This document shows positions 42,470 to 51,953 of a stretch of DNA of 64,000 nt, piece by piece. Below the pieces are notes generated by a model. The model ran no database searches and was not told where the DNA came from. It saw nothing but the letters and a program-made list of their open reading frames with translations. The position numbers and the translations under genes were made by a program. Location: the NCBI RefSeq assembly GCF_000271485.2, contig NZ_AKVN02000001.1, forward strand, positions 1,554,001 to 1,618,000, written 5' to 3'. The DNA is from Pelosinus fermentans DSM 17108 (GTDB lineage: Bacteria > Bacillota > Negativicutes > DSM-13327). How positions within the stretch are numbered: position 1 is the stretch's first letter; each line of letters begins with the position of its first letter.

Positions 42470-42847
42470 TATGATATACCTCATTGGTTTAGAGTCGTAG
42501 TCTGTGCAGTAGCCTATATTGTCGTTGCTTATACATGATACAAAATACATTATACATGATAAAAGAATATTTTGTGATTTCTCAGGCAATTTTAAAATAA
42601 AATTTAAAAAAATATAGGTTTATATTGGATTTTATAGATCGTATGATAGAATCCAATTGTAGCAATTGCCACCTAATTCTGAAAAATCACCATAATACAA
42701 GAACTTGATAAGGAGGAGGATAGTCATAATTTTTTTGTTTAAAAATGTATACAAAATACTGTATTCCTAAATTAACAAGCATATTAAACTCTTGTTAAGC
42801 TATTATCCATGTTTTTCTTATATATAAGATTAAGGAGGTAACGGTGA

Positions 42848-44251
42848 TTGAATTGTAAAATAGTACGAGGTCTAATTTGTATTTTTATTGGACTGGCCAT
42901 TTGGTTTAGTCCCATTCCTGAAGGCATAAAGCCTGCAGCATGGCATTTGTTAGCTGTATTTACAGCAACGATAGCCGCCTTTATTTTACAGCCAGTAGCG
43001 ATTGGCACAGCATCTATCATTGGGTTAACAACAGTGGTTATTACCGGTGTTCTGACTCCTGGACAAGCTCTTGAAGGGTTTAGTAATACGGTCATCTGGC
43101 TCATCGTAGCAGCGTTTATGTTTGCTAAGGGTTTTATTAAGACGGGCCTTGGTCGGCGAATTGCGTATATTTTGATGAGCAAGTTTGGCGATAGTACGTT
43201 AAAGTTAGCTTATACTATGGCTGCAACGGACTTTATTGTTGCACCATTTACCCCATCGAATACTGCCCGAGGAGGAGGCATTATCTATCCGATAACCCGC
43301 AGTTTATGTACAGCGTTTGGCTCTGAACCTGGTCCTACTGCTGGTAAGGTAGGAAAATTCTTAATATTTAGTTCGTATAATAGCGTTATTATTTCAGCAT
43401 CCGTATTTTTGACTGGTGCATCGAATAATGTTGTCGTTATGAAGTTAACCCAAGAATTATTTGGGCAAACCATAACTTGGTCCCAATGGTTTATAGCGTG
43501 TATCTTTCCAGGCATAGTATGTACCATCTTGATACCATATATTTTATATAAGATTTACCCGCCAGAATTGAAGAAAACACCAGAAGCTAAAGAACTGGCA
43601 CGAAAAGAATTGATGAGTATGGGTATTATGAGTCGAGATGAAAAAGTACTTCTGCTAATCTTTGGCGGTGCTCTTGCTCTTTGGTCTACTAGCAGTATTA
43701 CAGGTCTTGATTCAGCCTTTGTTGCTCTTTTAGGTTTATCTTTTATGCTGATCACCGATGTTCTCAATTGGGATGACATCTTGAGTGAAAAGGGTGCTTG
43801 GGACGTTCTCGTCTGGATGGGCGTTTTAGTTAATATGGCAGCCTATCTTGCCAAGCTTGGTCTTATCACTTGGTTTGCTAAGCTTGTAGGAGCACAATTA
43901 GTAGGAATTCCTTGGGTTACAGTGCTTGTTGCACTAAGTATTGTTTATACTTTTATCCATTATGGTTTTGCTAGTAATACGGCGCATGTTATGGCTCTTT
44001 TTAGTGCTTTTGCTACGGTAGCTGTAGCTGCTGGCGCACCAGTACTTCTAACCGCAATTCTCTTAGGGGTATTTGCCAATACTTGTTCAACTTTGACTCA
44101 TTACGCTTGCGGAGTATCGCCGATTTTCTTCGGTTCGAATTATATTACACAAAGTGAGTGGTGGCGACTTGGTTTTATTCTGTCTATACTGCATTTGGTG
44201 ATATGGCTAGGAGTTGGTGTTCCATGGATGAAGGTTATTGGTATTTGGTAA
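42848..44251 (+). CDS. DASS-family dicarboxylate/anion carrier
   Basis: Inner-membrane transporter of 467 residues, about 12 spans, of the divalent anion:Na+ symporter family (SLC13, including CitT, TtdT, SdcS). Motifs: LGRRIAYILMSKFGDSTLKLAYTMAATDFIVAPFTPSNTARGGGIIYPI (first SNT-type substrate motif) and the second near TCSTLTHYACGVSPIFFG. These point to the CitT-like antiporter branch, exchanging a C4-dicarboxylate such as aspartate, fumarate or succinate. A TTG start follows AGGAGGT. The aspartase gene follows by 97 bases, suggesting anaerobic aspartate use. Confidence 0.9.
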   Translation: MNCKIVRGLICIFIGLAIWFSPIPEGIKPAAWHLLAVFTATIAAFILQPVAIGTASIIGLTTVVITGVLTPGQALEGFSNTVIWLIVAAFMFAKGFIKTGLGRRIAYILMSKFGDSTLKLAYTMAATDFIVAPFTPSNTARGGGIIYPITRSLCTAFGSEPGPTAGKVGKFLIFSSYNSVIISASVFLTGASNNVVVMKLTQELFGQTITWSQWFIACIFPGIVCTILIPYILYKIYPPELKKTPEAKELARKELMSMGIMSRDEKVLLLIFGGALALWSTSSITGLDSAFVALLGLSFMLITDVLNWDDILSEKGAWDVLVWMGVLVNMAAYLAKLGLITWFAKLVGAQLVGIPWVTVLVALSIVYTFIHYGFASNTAHVMALFSAFATVAVAAGAPVLLTAILLGVFANTCSTLTHYACGVSPIFFGSNYITQSEWWRLGFILSILHLVIWLGVGVPWMKVIGIW

Positions 44252-44348
44252 AGCGTCATGCAGTGTTTGGCAGTAGAAAAGATAAGTGATAATTAGAACA
44301 AAAGTAGTTTGACTTCTACACACAACAAAATTATAGGGGGAAATAGCG

Positions 44349-45755
44349 ATGCATTTAGAACATGATTTTTTAGGTGAAATGGAAGTTCCAGATAATGTTT
44401 ACTATGGAGTACAAACCCTGCGGGCTATGGAAAATTTTAAGATTACAGGTCAAAAATTAGATTCAGATTTTGTAGATTCTCTGGCGATTGTAAAAAAAGC
44501 GGCGGCAAAAGCTAATATCCTTACAGGTCGTCTGGATAAAATCATTGGAGAAGCAATCATTGCTGCTGCGGATGAAATTATCAGTGGTAAATTACATGAT
44601 CAGTTTTGCGTAGATCCAATTCAAGGCGGTGCTGGAACTTCTGCAAATATGAATATGAATGAAGTTCTTTCGAATCGTGCATTGGAGTTAATTGGTGATA
44701 AAAAGGGTAATTACGAACGTATTTCACCAAATAATCATGCCAATATGGCCCAATCAACGAATGATGCATTTCCGACCGCGATTAAGGTTTGTGCCATTCG
44801 TAAAGGTCGTATTCTCGTTTCATCTCTGCAGAATCTAGCTCTAGCCTTAGATGAAAAGGCAGAAGAGTTTCAAGATGTTCTCAAAATGGGTCGGACTCAT
44901 TTGCAAGATGCAGTACCCATCACCATGGGGCAAGAATTTGCTGCTTATGCTTCATCAGTTAGACGTGGTGCTGAGCGTGTAGAAGATGTTTTACGGCGTT
45001 TATATAAAGTAAATATGGGGGCTACAGCTGTTGGTACGGGGCTCAATGCGGAACCTGAGTATATTCGTGAGGTAGCCAAGCAATTAGCCGAGATGACTCA
45101 AGAACCATTTGTAACGGCTGATAATCTAGTCGATGCTACGAATAATACAGACGTTTTTGCTGATGTATCTGGAGCGATGAAAGTTACCGCGTTGGCTCTG
45201 ATTAAAATAGCAAATGATTTTCGCATGATGGCCTCTGGTCCACGCTGCGGACTTAATGAGCTTGATTTACCAGCACGTCAGCCTGGTTCATCCATCATGC
45301 CTGGTAAAGTGAATCCAGTGATTCCGGAAGTTCTAAACCAGACTTGCTATCAGGTTATTGGCAATGATTTGGCTGTGACGCTAGGTGTTGAGAATGGACA
45401 ATTTGAATTGAATGTAATGGAACCTGTGATGGCATTTAATATCTTCAATTCCATGATGTATTTGACAAATGCCGTTGATGCTTTCAATACATTGTGTGTA
45501 CAAAATGTAAAAGCAAACAAAGAACAATGCGAAGCATGGTTAGAAGGAAGTGTTGGTATTGTTACAGCTCTTCTGCCTCACATTGGATATGAAAACTCCT
45601 CTATGTTGGCTAAAGAGGCTTATAAAACTGGACGTCCAGTAAGGGAACTTATTCTGAAGAAAAGATTATTGACTCAAGAAGCGATGAATATTATTTTATC
45701 TCCAGAGGAAATGACGCAACCTGGTATAGCTGGTAAAAGGTTAGTTAATATGTAA
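44349..45755 (+). CDS. aspA: Aspartate ammonia-lyase
   Basis: Homotetrameric cytoplasmic enzyme of 468 residues, converting L-aspartate to fumarate and ammonia. Family signature GSSIMPGKVNPVIPE (the mobile SS loop containing the catalytic Ser) is present near residue 315, with RTHLQDAVPITMGQEF near 180 and TSANMNMNEVLSNRA near 100. It starts HDFLGEMEVPDNVYYGVQTLRA, as in aspartases rather than fumarases. The carrier upstream would bring in aspartate and export the product, and the two-component system divergently encoded probably induces both under anaerobic conditions. Confidence 0.94.
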   Translation: MHLEHDFLGEMEVPDNVYYGVQTLRAMENFKITGQKLDSDFVDSLAIVKKAAAKANILTGRLDKIIGEAIIAAADEIISGKLHDQFCVDPIQGGAGTSANMNMNEVLSNRALELIGDKKGNYERISPNNHANMAQSTNDAFPTAIKVCAIRKGRILVSSLQNLALALDEKAEEFQDVLKMGRTHLQDAVPITMGQEFAAYASSVRRGAERVEDVLRRLYKVNMGATAVGTGLNAEPEYIREVAKQLAEMTQEPFVTADNLVDATNNTDVFADVSGAMKVTALALIKIANDFRMMASGPRCGLNELDLPARQPGSSIMPGKVNPVIPEVLNQTCYQVIGNDLAVTLGVENGQFELNVMEPVMAFNIFNSMMYLTNAVDAFNTLCVQNVKANKEQCEAWLEGSVGIVTALLPHIGYENSSMLAKEAYKTGRPVRELILKKRLLTQEAMNIILSPEEMTQPGIAGKRLVNM

Positions 45756-45767
45756 TAGAAAAATGAA

Positions 45768-45880
45768 TTGCCCCTGTCAAGTAGACAGATGAAAAAAATG
45801 TTATGCAACTAAGGTCTGATTTCGATACTCTATCGGAGTCAGACCCTTTAATCTGTAATCTTCGTATGAAACTTCTGCAA
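45768..45880 (-). mobile_element. IS3-family element relic (transposase C terminus and end)
   Basis: Read on the minus strand, a short frame gives FFAEVSYEDYRLKGLTPIEY and then RNQTLVA with a stop (TTA at 45801-45803 on the plus strand), the typical end of an IS3/IS150-type transposase. It is followed by TGTCTACTTGACAGGGGCA, which looks like the element's terminal inverted repeat (45770-45788 on this strand). The rest of the element is missing. Only the tail is left, directly after the aspartase gene. Confidence 0.7.
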
Positions 45881-46118
45881 AAAATACATCTAGGATTTAA
45901 TGATTCTCCAGAATCTTTTCATCGGACCATTATCAATACATCTGCTAACGCAGAGCGTATTTTGAGTACTGGTTCGAGTGCGCGTGCACATATCATAAGA
46001 TGTCTTGCAGGAGTTTCTGCTTTTATAATAAAAGAAAAAATGATAATATGGAAAGTAGCAAGGTGTTTGATTTCTAAAAGATCATTACATGGGTAATCCT
46101 ATCCAAAAGGGGGCTAAC

Positions 46119-46490
46119 ATGATACATAGAAAAAGATACTTGTATGTATTCCTGACTGCTTTATTTATGTTGAATGCAGTGCTAGGGATTTGCAGCGCTT
46201 CCGAAAGAATTAGTTCGGATTCAATAAAGTTTCAAAGAACGGGGTGGAATTTTGATTCTAAAGGGGCAAATGTTTTTGTTGGAACGCTGAAGAATGTTTC
46301 CGGGAAAGATATCGAATTCATCGGGCTAAGGTGTGGCTTTTATGATGCCAAAGGAGTACAGCTCGATCATGGTGTTGTCATACTGCGGGACGTTTTAAAG
46401 GACGAATATGCTGCATTCGAGTTCTATCCCTCTGCTCCAGATGGAACAGTTACAGCTACCATATCAAGTGTAGATGTATATATCAAATAA
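46119..46490 (+). CDS. Secreted FxLYD-domain protein
   Basis: 123 residues from the ATG at 46119 (AAAAGGGGG upstream). A signal peptide (about 1-27, ending ICSASER) is followed by a small beta-sandwich of the FxLYD type: VFVGTLKNVSGKDIEFIGLRCGFYDAKGVQLDHGVVILRDVLKDEYAAFEFYPSAP. Such domains are found in extracytoplasmic proteins of Firmicutes with unknown function. A terminator shared with clpP follows. Confidence 0.78.
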   Translation: MIHRKRYLYVFLTALFMLNAVLGICSASERISSDSIKFQRTGWNFDSKGANVFVGTLKNVSGKDIEFIGLRCGFYDAKGVQLDHGVVILRDVLKDEYAAFEFYPSAPDGTVTATISSVDVYIK

Positions 46491-46504
46491 TAAAGCTGAC
46501 ACGT

Positions 46505-46605
46505 TCTTAAAAAATAAAACGATTTTATATATTTTTGTGCTCTCCTTTGTGTGCCGCATCAGCGGCATTGTGCCTTTGTGGTTCATAAAATCTTACGTTT
46601 TTCAC
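46505..46605. repeat. Long hairpin intergenic repeat, copy 7 (partial)
   Basis: Contains the right half: TTTTGTGCTCTCCTTTGTG, the inner palindrome CCGCATCAGCGG, GTGCCTTTGTGGTTC and the right flank. The left arm is missing or eroded, so the hairpin is incomplete. Confidence 0.65.
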
Positions 46606-46617
46606 CTACAATGCATT

Positions 46618-46656
46618 AACCCCTGCAAAACTCAGATGAGAATTTGCAGGGGTTAT
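46618..46656. terminator. Bidirectional terminator
   Basis: AACCCCTGCAAA and TTTGCAGGGGTT arms then ATTTTG; between converging FxLYD and ClpP genes. Confidence 0.85.
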
Positions 46657-46676
46657 TTTGGGTTGTATCTTAGTGA

Positions 46677-47252
46677 TCAGAGATTCTTTAGCTCTGTCGA
46701 TTCGGTAATAATTTGATTTACAATACCGTATTCGATTGCTTCTTGTGCGCCAAGCCAGTAATTTCTTTGCGTGTCTTTTTCTATCTTTTCTAAAGGCTGG
46801 CCAGTGCCATCACTAATTAGTTTGTTGATTCTAGAGCGCATTTTAATAATTTCATCCGCTTCAATTCGAATATCACTGGCTTGACCCTGGACTCCTCCCA
46901 GAGGCTGATGAATCATATAGCGAGTGTTAGGCAGGGAAAAACGATTTTCTTTAGCCGTTGCCAGATAAATGGTGATGCCGGCGCTGGCAACCCAGCCAGT
47001 ACCAATCACGATGACGCGTGGTTTAATAAATTTGATCATATCGTGAATGGTATCGCCAGCCTCAACATGCCCTCCTTGGCTGTTAATAAACAACTTAATT
47101 GGCTGATCTCCCATTTCTTCTAAGATCAATAACTGGGCCATAACTTTTGCTGCTACGGCTTGATTAATTTCACCGGAAATAATAATCGATCGGGTTTTTA
47201 ATATTCTTTCCTGCAGTTTCTCCTGAGAACTTTCTTTTTCATGATGTTCCAC
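46677..47252 (-). CDS. clpP: ClpP-like protease subunit
   Basis: 191 residues from the GTG at 47252 (AAAGGAA 7 bases upstream); a frame extending to 47312 lacks a ribosome site. Serine peptidase of the ClpP family: nucleophile Ser in GTGWVASAGITIYLA, His in RYMIHQPLGG, Asp in KIEKDTQRNYWL. The opening LQERILKTRSIIISGEINQAVAAKVMAQLL matches ClpP helix A. No ClpX or ClpA gene is near and the sequence is divergent around the active Ser (ASAG instead of ASMG), so this is probably an additional ClpP rather than the housekeeping copy. Confidence 0.87.
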   Translation of the reverse strand: MEHHEKESSQEKLQERILKTRSIIISGEINQAVAAKVMAQLLILEEMGDQPIKLFINSQGGHVEAGDTIHDMIKFIKPRVIVIGTGWVASAGITIYLATAKENRFSLPNTRYMIHQPLGGVQGQASDIRIEADEIIKMRSRINKLISDGTGQPLEKIEKDTQRNYWLGAQEAIEYGIVNQIITESTELKNL

Positions 47253-47334
47253 AATATCATTCCTTTCTTTTGAAGTGAGCACCACTTTATGGAAAGAGTG
47301 GTGCTGCTTCATATCTATCTATTTGACCATTGCA

Positions 47335-48177
47335 TTAAAAATTAAAATTGTCAGGATCAGAACCAACACGCTGGTTTTCATTTAAAGCATCGATTTGTTC
47401 CAGATCTTCTTTGGTCAGCTCGAAATCAAACACATTTGAATTTTCAATAATACGGTGTTCCTTTATTGATTTGGGAATGGTTACGACATCATTCTGCAAG
47501 TCCCAGCGTATGATCACCTGAGCTATTGATTTGCCGTATTTGTCAGCAATCCCTTGCAATATAGGATTGTCTAACAGCTTGCCCTGCATCAAGGGAGACC
47601 ATGCTTCAAACTGGATGCCTTGTTCTTTACAAAAGGCCCGCAGTTCTTTTTGTATGAGGCGGGGATGAAATTCCACTTGATTGATCATTGGCTTGATGGT
47701 AGAACCTTGGAATACATCTTTCAGATGATGAACATGGAAATTACTGACGCCGATAGCGCGAACACGTCCTTCATGATAGATGCGTTCTAAGGCTCTCCAT
47801 GTATCTTTATATTTTCCTTTTACTGGCCAGTGAATCAGATATAAATCCAGATAATCTAAATCAAGTTTTATCAGGCTTGTTTGATAAGCTTCTAAGGTGG
47901 AGTCGTATCCTTGATCTGCATTCCAGACTTTTGAGGTTACAAACAGGTCTTCTCTGGCAATACCAGCTTCCTGCAAACCCTCTTTAATACCTTGACCTAC
48001 GCCTTCCTCATTTCCGTAAATAGCTGCTGTATCAATACTTCGATAACCATATTTGATGGCAGTCCTTACCGCGTCAACAACTTCAGAACCTTCTTTTACC
48101 TTAAAGACTCCTAAACCAAGCCAAGGGATTTTTACTCCATTGGCTAATGTGATTGTATCTTGCAGATTCTTTGCCAT
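47335..48177 (-). CDS. Aldo/keto reductase
   Basis: NADPH-dependent carbonyl reductase of 280 residues with the (alpha/beta)8 fold. Tetrad residues are visible in RSIDTAAIYGNEEGVGQGI (Asp, Tyr), LFVTSKVWN (Lys) and YLIHWPV (His). NADPH-binding end: TIPKSIKEHRIIENSNVFDFELTKEDLEQID. It resembles YtbE/YvgN and 2,5-diketo-gluconate reductase, detoxifying methylglyoxal and aldehydes. A single gene with its own AGGAGG start, preceding and co-directional with clpP. Confidence 0.93.
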   Translation of the reverse strand: MAKNLQDTITLANGVKIPWLGLGVFKVKEGSEVVDAVRTAIKYGYRSIDTAAIYGNEEGVGQGIKEGLQEAGIAREDLFVTSKVWNADQGYDSTLEAYQTSLIKLDLDYLDLYLIHWPVKGKYKDTWRALERIYHEGRVRAIGVSNFHVHHLKDVFQGSTIKPMINQVEFHPRLIQKELRAFCKEQGIQFEAWSPLMQGKLLDNPILQGIADKYGKSIAQVIIRWDLQNDVVTIPKSIKEHRIIENSNVFDFELTKEDLEQIDALNENQRVGSDPDNFNF

Positions 48178-48331
48178 AATACGATAACCTCCTACTTTTT
48201 ATTAGTACACGTTACATATCTACTAAAGAATACCATTTATATGTTGAGTATATAGTTGATCTTGAATTTCCACAAGTAGGCACTTTTAGGTGACATGTAT
48301 TGTATCAGCAGCAGGCAAGGGAAGCTCACAT

Positions 48332-48742
48332 TTACAACTTGAGACACAGCCAGGTTGCTTCTAGAACTTTCTTTCCGTCACAGGAAGCAGTTCCGGTTTG
48401 TTTGAGTATTTTATCGGTAATCCTAAGATTCTTCACGATCATGGTAACTGGGATATTGGGCTCAACAGAATCGAAAAAATGAGCAGTTTCGATGGATGCT
48501 AATCCCCATAAGGCTTTAGTAAATAGACCTGTGTCATTGACTCCTGCACCGCCGCATTGCACGATGGATTCAATCAAAATGGAATGAGGCACGATTTTTT
48601 TGCCAGGAAAATACTCCTGAAAATATAGAAAGGTTGCATCATAGGTTTTCTTTCCTATGATCTCATCTCGATTTGCAGAAATAATTTCATCAACAAATAA
48701 AAATGGATAGCGCTGTGGGAGCAATGTTTCAATAGCTTTCAT
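48332..48742 (-). CDS. FabZ-like hot-dog protein, altered active site
   Basis: 136-residue single hot-dog fold protein of the FabZ/FabA group: LLPQRYPFLFVDEIISANRDEIIGKK is the usual FabZ opening. The active-site helix reads EYFPGKKIVPHSILIESIVQ where FabZ has HFPG.P..PG..L.EA.AQ; the catalytic His is replaced by Tyr while the Glu remains. So it is probably not a normal dehydratase; a thioesterase or a non-catalytic binding role is possible. It is downstream of the bioY operon but behind a terminator, with its own AGGAGG site. Confidence 0.75.
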   Translation of the reverse strand: MKAIETLLPQRYPFLFVDEIISANRDEIIGKKTYDATFLYFQEYFPGKKIVPHSILIESIVQCGGAGVNDTGLFTKALWGLASIETAHFFDSVEPNIPVTMIVKNLRITDKILKQTGTASCDGKKVLEATWLCLKL

Positions 48743-48801
48743 GTACGAAGACCTCCTAAAAGAATCTGTCTACTCTATAGGTGACAGTTCATTGGGGAAT
48801 T

Positions 48802-48840
48802 AAAAGGTCAGATTCTCTAGGGAGAGATTCTGACCTTTTT
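48802..48840. terminator. Terminator at end of bioY operon
   Basis: AAAAGGTCAGATTCTCT and AGAGATTCTGACCTTTTT perfect arms overlapping the ligase stop codon. Confidence 0.85.
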
Positions 48841-50161
48841 ATGATGTGTAAATGTTTTGATTCTTTATGTTGATTCTATCAATTTTTCCATTTGAATTCA
48901 ATGGTATTTCATCAAGGAAGATAATTTTTTGAGGACAATAATGGGGACGCAATTTCTTATGACAAAAATCTAGGACATCGCCAGCCGTCAGAGCTGGCTG
49001 ATTTTTAACAATCCATGCACAGACTTTTTGTCCCCGTAATGGATCAGCAATTCCTCCGACAACAACTTGAGCGATTCCAGGGCATTGAAGCAGAGCTGTT
49101 TCTACCTGCTCTGGGATTACTTTGATGCCTCCAGTATTGATGATGCCATGCTTACGTCCCAATAAATATAAATAGTCTTTCTCATCTAAGCGGCCCAAAT
49201 CCTCTACAGATGCTTTTGGTCGGTAGGCGGGAGCGACATAGGGACTTTCGATCCAGATGATATCATCTTCAATTGAGATTGTTACGTGAGGGAATGCCCG
49301 GCCTACGGAATCGGGGCGTTCTAAAAGATCTTTGGTATTGGAGTAACTTACATGACCTAGCTCACTGGCACCATAATATTCAAAGATTTCTGCTGATGGA
49401 AAGTACGCTAGGAGGGCTTGGAGAGTCGGCAGATCCATCTTTGCTCCACAGGTTACTAGTGAGTGCAGCTTTGGCAGTGGAGCTTTCATATTCTTAAGCA
49501 AAATTTTATAGTTTGCAGGCACCATAAAAATAGCACTTATGCAATGCGATTCTATTTCTCGCACCCAGGTGCGAGGCATGTGCGTGCTGGCAAACATAAC
49601 AGTGCCGCCTTCAAACAGAACATGCAGACAGGCATTTAAGTTGGCAGTATATACCAGGGAACTGATTAAATAGAGAGTATCTGCATTTGAAAGTTGAAAA
49701 ACCATGCTTTGACTTGAAAAAGCCCTGGTCCAGCTTTGGTGGTCACGCCATATTAACTTAGGAGTTCCGGTGCTTCCCGAGCTCAAGGCCCCTAAAAAGA
49801 GATCTTCGGGGTGAACCTCTGGCAGTAATGGAGCAGAGGCGGCTGGAAGCTGAAAACTTTCATCGATATACAGTGTTAATTGATGAGTGTCCATAAGAGC
49901 TGCACAGACTTCTTCCGAGGTGGAAGTATCGATGAAGACACAAGCTCCTCCTGCTTTGATGATCCCAAAGAAATAACATAGCTGGGAAAGCGGGTCGGCA
50001 AGTTTAAGCAAAACTTTGTCACCCTTTTTTATTTGCACAGCAAGGTGATGGGCTAGATCATCAACTTGTTGTGCAAATTCCCGATAGGTAAGACGTATTT
50101 TGCCATGTATGAGACAAATTTTATCTTTTGGCTTTGCATGTAAACCACTATAAATCAGCAT
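48839..50161 (-). CDS. AMP-dependent acyl-CoA ligase (YhfT-like)
   Basis: Adenylate-forming enzyme of 440 residues, shorter than the usual 500-550. Core motifs are complete: SSGSTGTPKLIWRD (phosphate loop), YYGASELGH, YRPKASVEDLGRLDEKDYLYLLGRKHGIINTGGIKVIPEQVE (hinge) and NSNGKIDR with the catalytic Lys. It follows a thiolase and BioY in the same order as yhfS and yhfT with yhfU (bioY) in Bacillus subtilis, where the operon is BirA-controlled. It may activate a dicarboxylic or fatty acid used for biotin precursor; this is an inference from synteny. Confidence 0.88.
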   Translation of the reverse strand: MLIYSGLHAKPKDKICLIHGKIRLTYREFAQQVDDLAHHLAVQIKKGDKVLLKLADPLSQLCYFFGIIKAGGACVFIDTSTSEEVCAALMDTHQLTLYIDESFQLPAASAPLLPEVHPEDLFLGALSSGSTGTPKLIWRDHQSWTRAFSSQSMVFQLSNADTLYLISSLVYTANLNACLHVLFEGGTVMFASTHMPRTWVREIESHCISAIFMVPANYKILLKNMKAPLPKLHSLVTCGAKMDLPTLQALLAYFPSAEIFEYYGASELGHVSYSNTKDLLERPDSVGRAFPHVTISIEDDIIWIESPYVAPAYRPKASVEDLGRLDEKDYLYLLGRKHGIINTGGIKVIPEQVETALLQCPGIAQVVVGGIADPLRGQKVCAWIVKNQPALTAGDVLDFCHKKLRPHYCPQKIIFLDEIPLNSNGKIDRINIKNQNIYTS

Positions 50162-50164
50162 TTT

Positions 50165-51319
50165 TTAACACCTTTCAATAAGGGTTGCAATTCCCATGCC
50201 TCCTACGGCTCCAATCGCAGCAATTCCCCGCTGGCCGTTTACTTGCTGCAAGGCTTTTAGTAAATGCAGCAAGATGATTGCTCCGGAGGCTCCATAGGGA
50301 TGACCATAGGCTAAGGCACCTCCCAGAATATTGGTCTTATCCAGACTAAAATTCAATTGACGGCAGCAGGCCAGGATTTTTACGGCAAAAGCCTCATTCA
50401 TTTCAAGGGCATCGATATCCTTTACTTGTAATTTATTTTGCCGCAATAATTTTTGAATGGAGTCAACGGGTCCTAATGGGAAAAGGTTGGGGTCACAGCC
50501 ACAGCTTGCTGTACCAGTGATCATTGCTTGCGGCTTTAAATTATATTTTTTTACCGCATTTGAAGAGGCCAGGAGGATTATGGCGGCTCCATCATGTTTT
50601 AAGCAGGTATTTCCTGCTGTGATTTTACCTTCTGCCTTAAAAACCGGCTGCATTCGCTCTAGGAGTTTCAGACTCATACGGTTTCTGATACATTCATCGG
50701 AATCAATAAGTTTTCCTGCTGTTTGGATAGGAGTGATGATATCATTAAATACATCTTGTTCTTTTGTAATAGAGGCTCTTCTATGACTTTCAAGAGCGAA
50801 TGCATCCATATCTTCTCGAGAAATGGACAGATATTCTGCAAGGTATTCTGCTGCATCCCCGACTTCTGGATCACCGATTGCTGGAGTGGAGAAGGGGGCT
50901 CTTTCATAATATACATGTTCTCCCTGAAAGCGCGGGTCAGCAGGATTAAACTGCCGTCTAGGAGCCAGGCTGGTGCTTTCCACGCCTCCGGCGAGTACTA
51001 GTTCAGCCTGACCCGATTGGATTTGACTAGCGGCCAAGTTAATGGCACTTAATCCGGAACCGCACTGGGTATCAACGGTAATGGCAGGAATACTGTAAGG
51101 CCAGCCTGCTGCAAGCACCGAAACCCTGGCAATATTACCGCCTGGGCCTATAGCATTTCCTAAGATGACTTGATCGATGTCTTTTGGCGATAGGTTATAT
51201 TTATGAATTACTTCATTTAAGATACTAGATGCGAGCTGTTCAGGCAGCAGATCTTTTAAGAATCCGTCCGTTTTTCCTATGGGGGTTCTCAGGCCGCCAA
51301 TCATATATACTGGATTCAT
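50165..51319 (-). CDS. Thiolase-family protein (YhfS-like)
   Basis: 384 residues with the thiolase fold. Nucleophile Cys is in DTQCGSGLSAINLAA (near 89) and the His is in GHPYGASGAIILLH. The third catalytic element, the Cys of C.GGG.G near the C terminus, is replaced: the sequence reads AIGAVGGMGIATLIERC. The enzyme may therefore have unusual or no thiolytic activity. It starts in TGATG overlap with bioY and ends 3 bases before the ligase, so the three are one operon with translational coupling. Confidence 0.88.
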   Translation of the reverse strand: MNPVYMIGGLRTPIGKTDGFLKDLLPEQLASSILNEVIHKYNLSPKDIDQVILGNAIGPGGNIARVSVLAAGWPYSIPAITVDTQCGSGLSAINLAASQIQSGQAELVLAGGVESTSLAPRRQFNPADPRFQGEHVYYERAPFSTPAIGDPEVGDAAEYLAEYLSISREDMDAFALESHRRASITKEQDVFNDIITPIQTAGKLIDSDECIRNRMSLKLLERMQPVFKAEGKITAGNTCLKHDGAAIILLASSNAVKKYNLKPQAMITGTASCGCDPNLFPLGPVDSIQKLLRQNKLQVKDIDALEMNEAFAVKILACCRQLNFSLDKTNILGGALAYGHPYGASGAIILLHLLKALQQVNGQRGIAAIGAVGGMGIATLIERC

Positions 51320-51867
51320 CAGCGTGACCCAGCTTTTTGGAGCTGCCGATTCACAGCTGTGCCTACAACCGTTGCGACAAAGGCTTTAAATAAATCTCCT
51401 GGTATATAGGGAAGAGCACCGACAGTGAAGGCCTTTTCTAATCCCATGCCTGTAACAAAACCTAGCCATAGTACTCCGAAGGTATAAACAATGATGATAC
51501 CGCCTAATACATTTACGAGAGCCAGACGCCATTTGTTGTTGCTTTGTCCTTTTAATAGGGCAATCACAATAGCTCCAGCTAAGAAGCCAAGGAGATATCC
51601 ACCTCTCGGACCGACAATAATGCCAATTCCCCCTGTCATACCTGCAAAGACAGGCACGCCTACGGCACCAAGCAGTAGAAAGGTCAATACGCTGTAAGCA
51701 GCTTGTCTTACTGTTAGTATGCTGCCTGCCAGCATTATGGCCAGAGACTGACCTGTGACAGGAACAGGACTAATTGGCAGTGGTATGGCAACTAGTCCGA
51801 GCACTGCGATTAAAGCTGCGAAAAGTGCTGCATAAACAAAATCAGTTACGTTATTTTTTCTTGACAT
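51319..51867 (-). CDS. bioY: Biotin transporter substrate-binding component
   Basis: 182-residue inner-membrane S-component with six spans; alone or with an ECF module it imports biotin. Typical segments: PLPISPVPVTGQSLAIMLAGSILTVRQAAYSVLTFLLLGAVGVPVFAG and GGIGIIVGPRGGYLLGF, then AYTFG-like IIVYTFGVLWLGFVTGM. The start follows TGGAGG. A BirA-type operator stands 87 bases upstream, so expression should rise under biotin limitation. Confidence 0.93.
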   Translation of the reverse strand: MSRKNNVTDFVYAALFAALIAVLGLVAIPLPISPVPVTGQSLAIMLAGSILTVRQAAYSVLTFLLLGAVGVPVFAGMTGGIGIIVGPRGGYLLGFLAGAIVIALLKGQSNNKWRLALVNVLGGIIIVYTFGVLWLGFVTGMGLEKAFTVGALPYIPGDLFKAFVATVVGTAVNRQLQKAGSR

Positions 51868-51953
51868 TATTTTCCTCCATGATCAGCATAAAACATGTTT
51901 TAGCCGTTCTAATATTCATAACTCAAGAAAAAGTATAAATGAATCAGATCATC

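Noticed and set aside
45803-46096. Plus-strand ORF of 97 residues after aspA
   Set aside because: It reads antisense through the IS3 relic and an unannotated patch; no ribosome site or family; treated as shadow.
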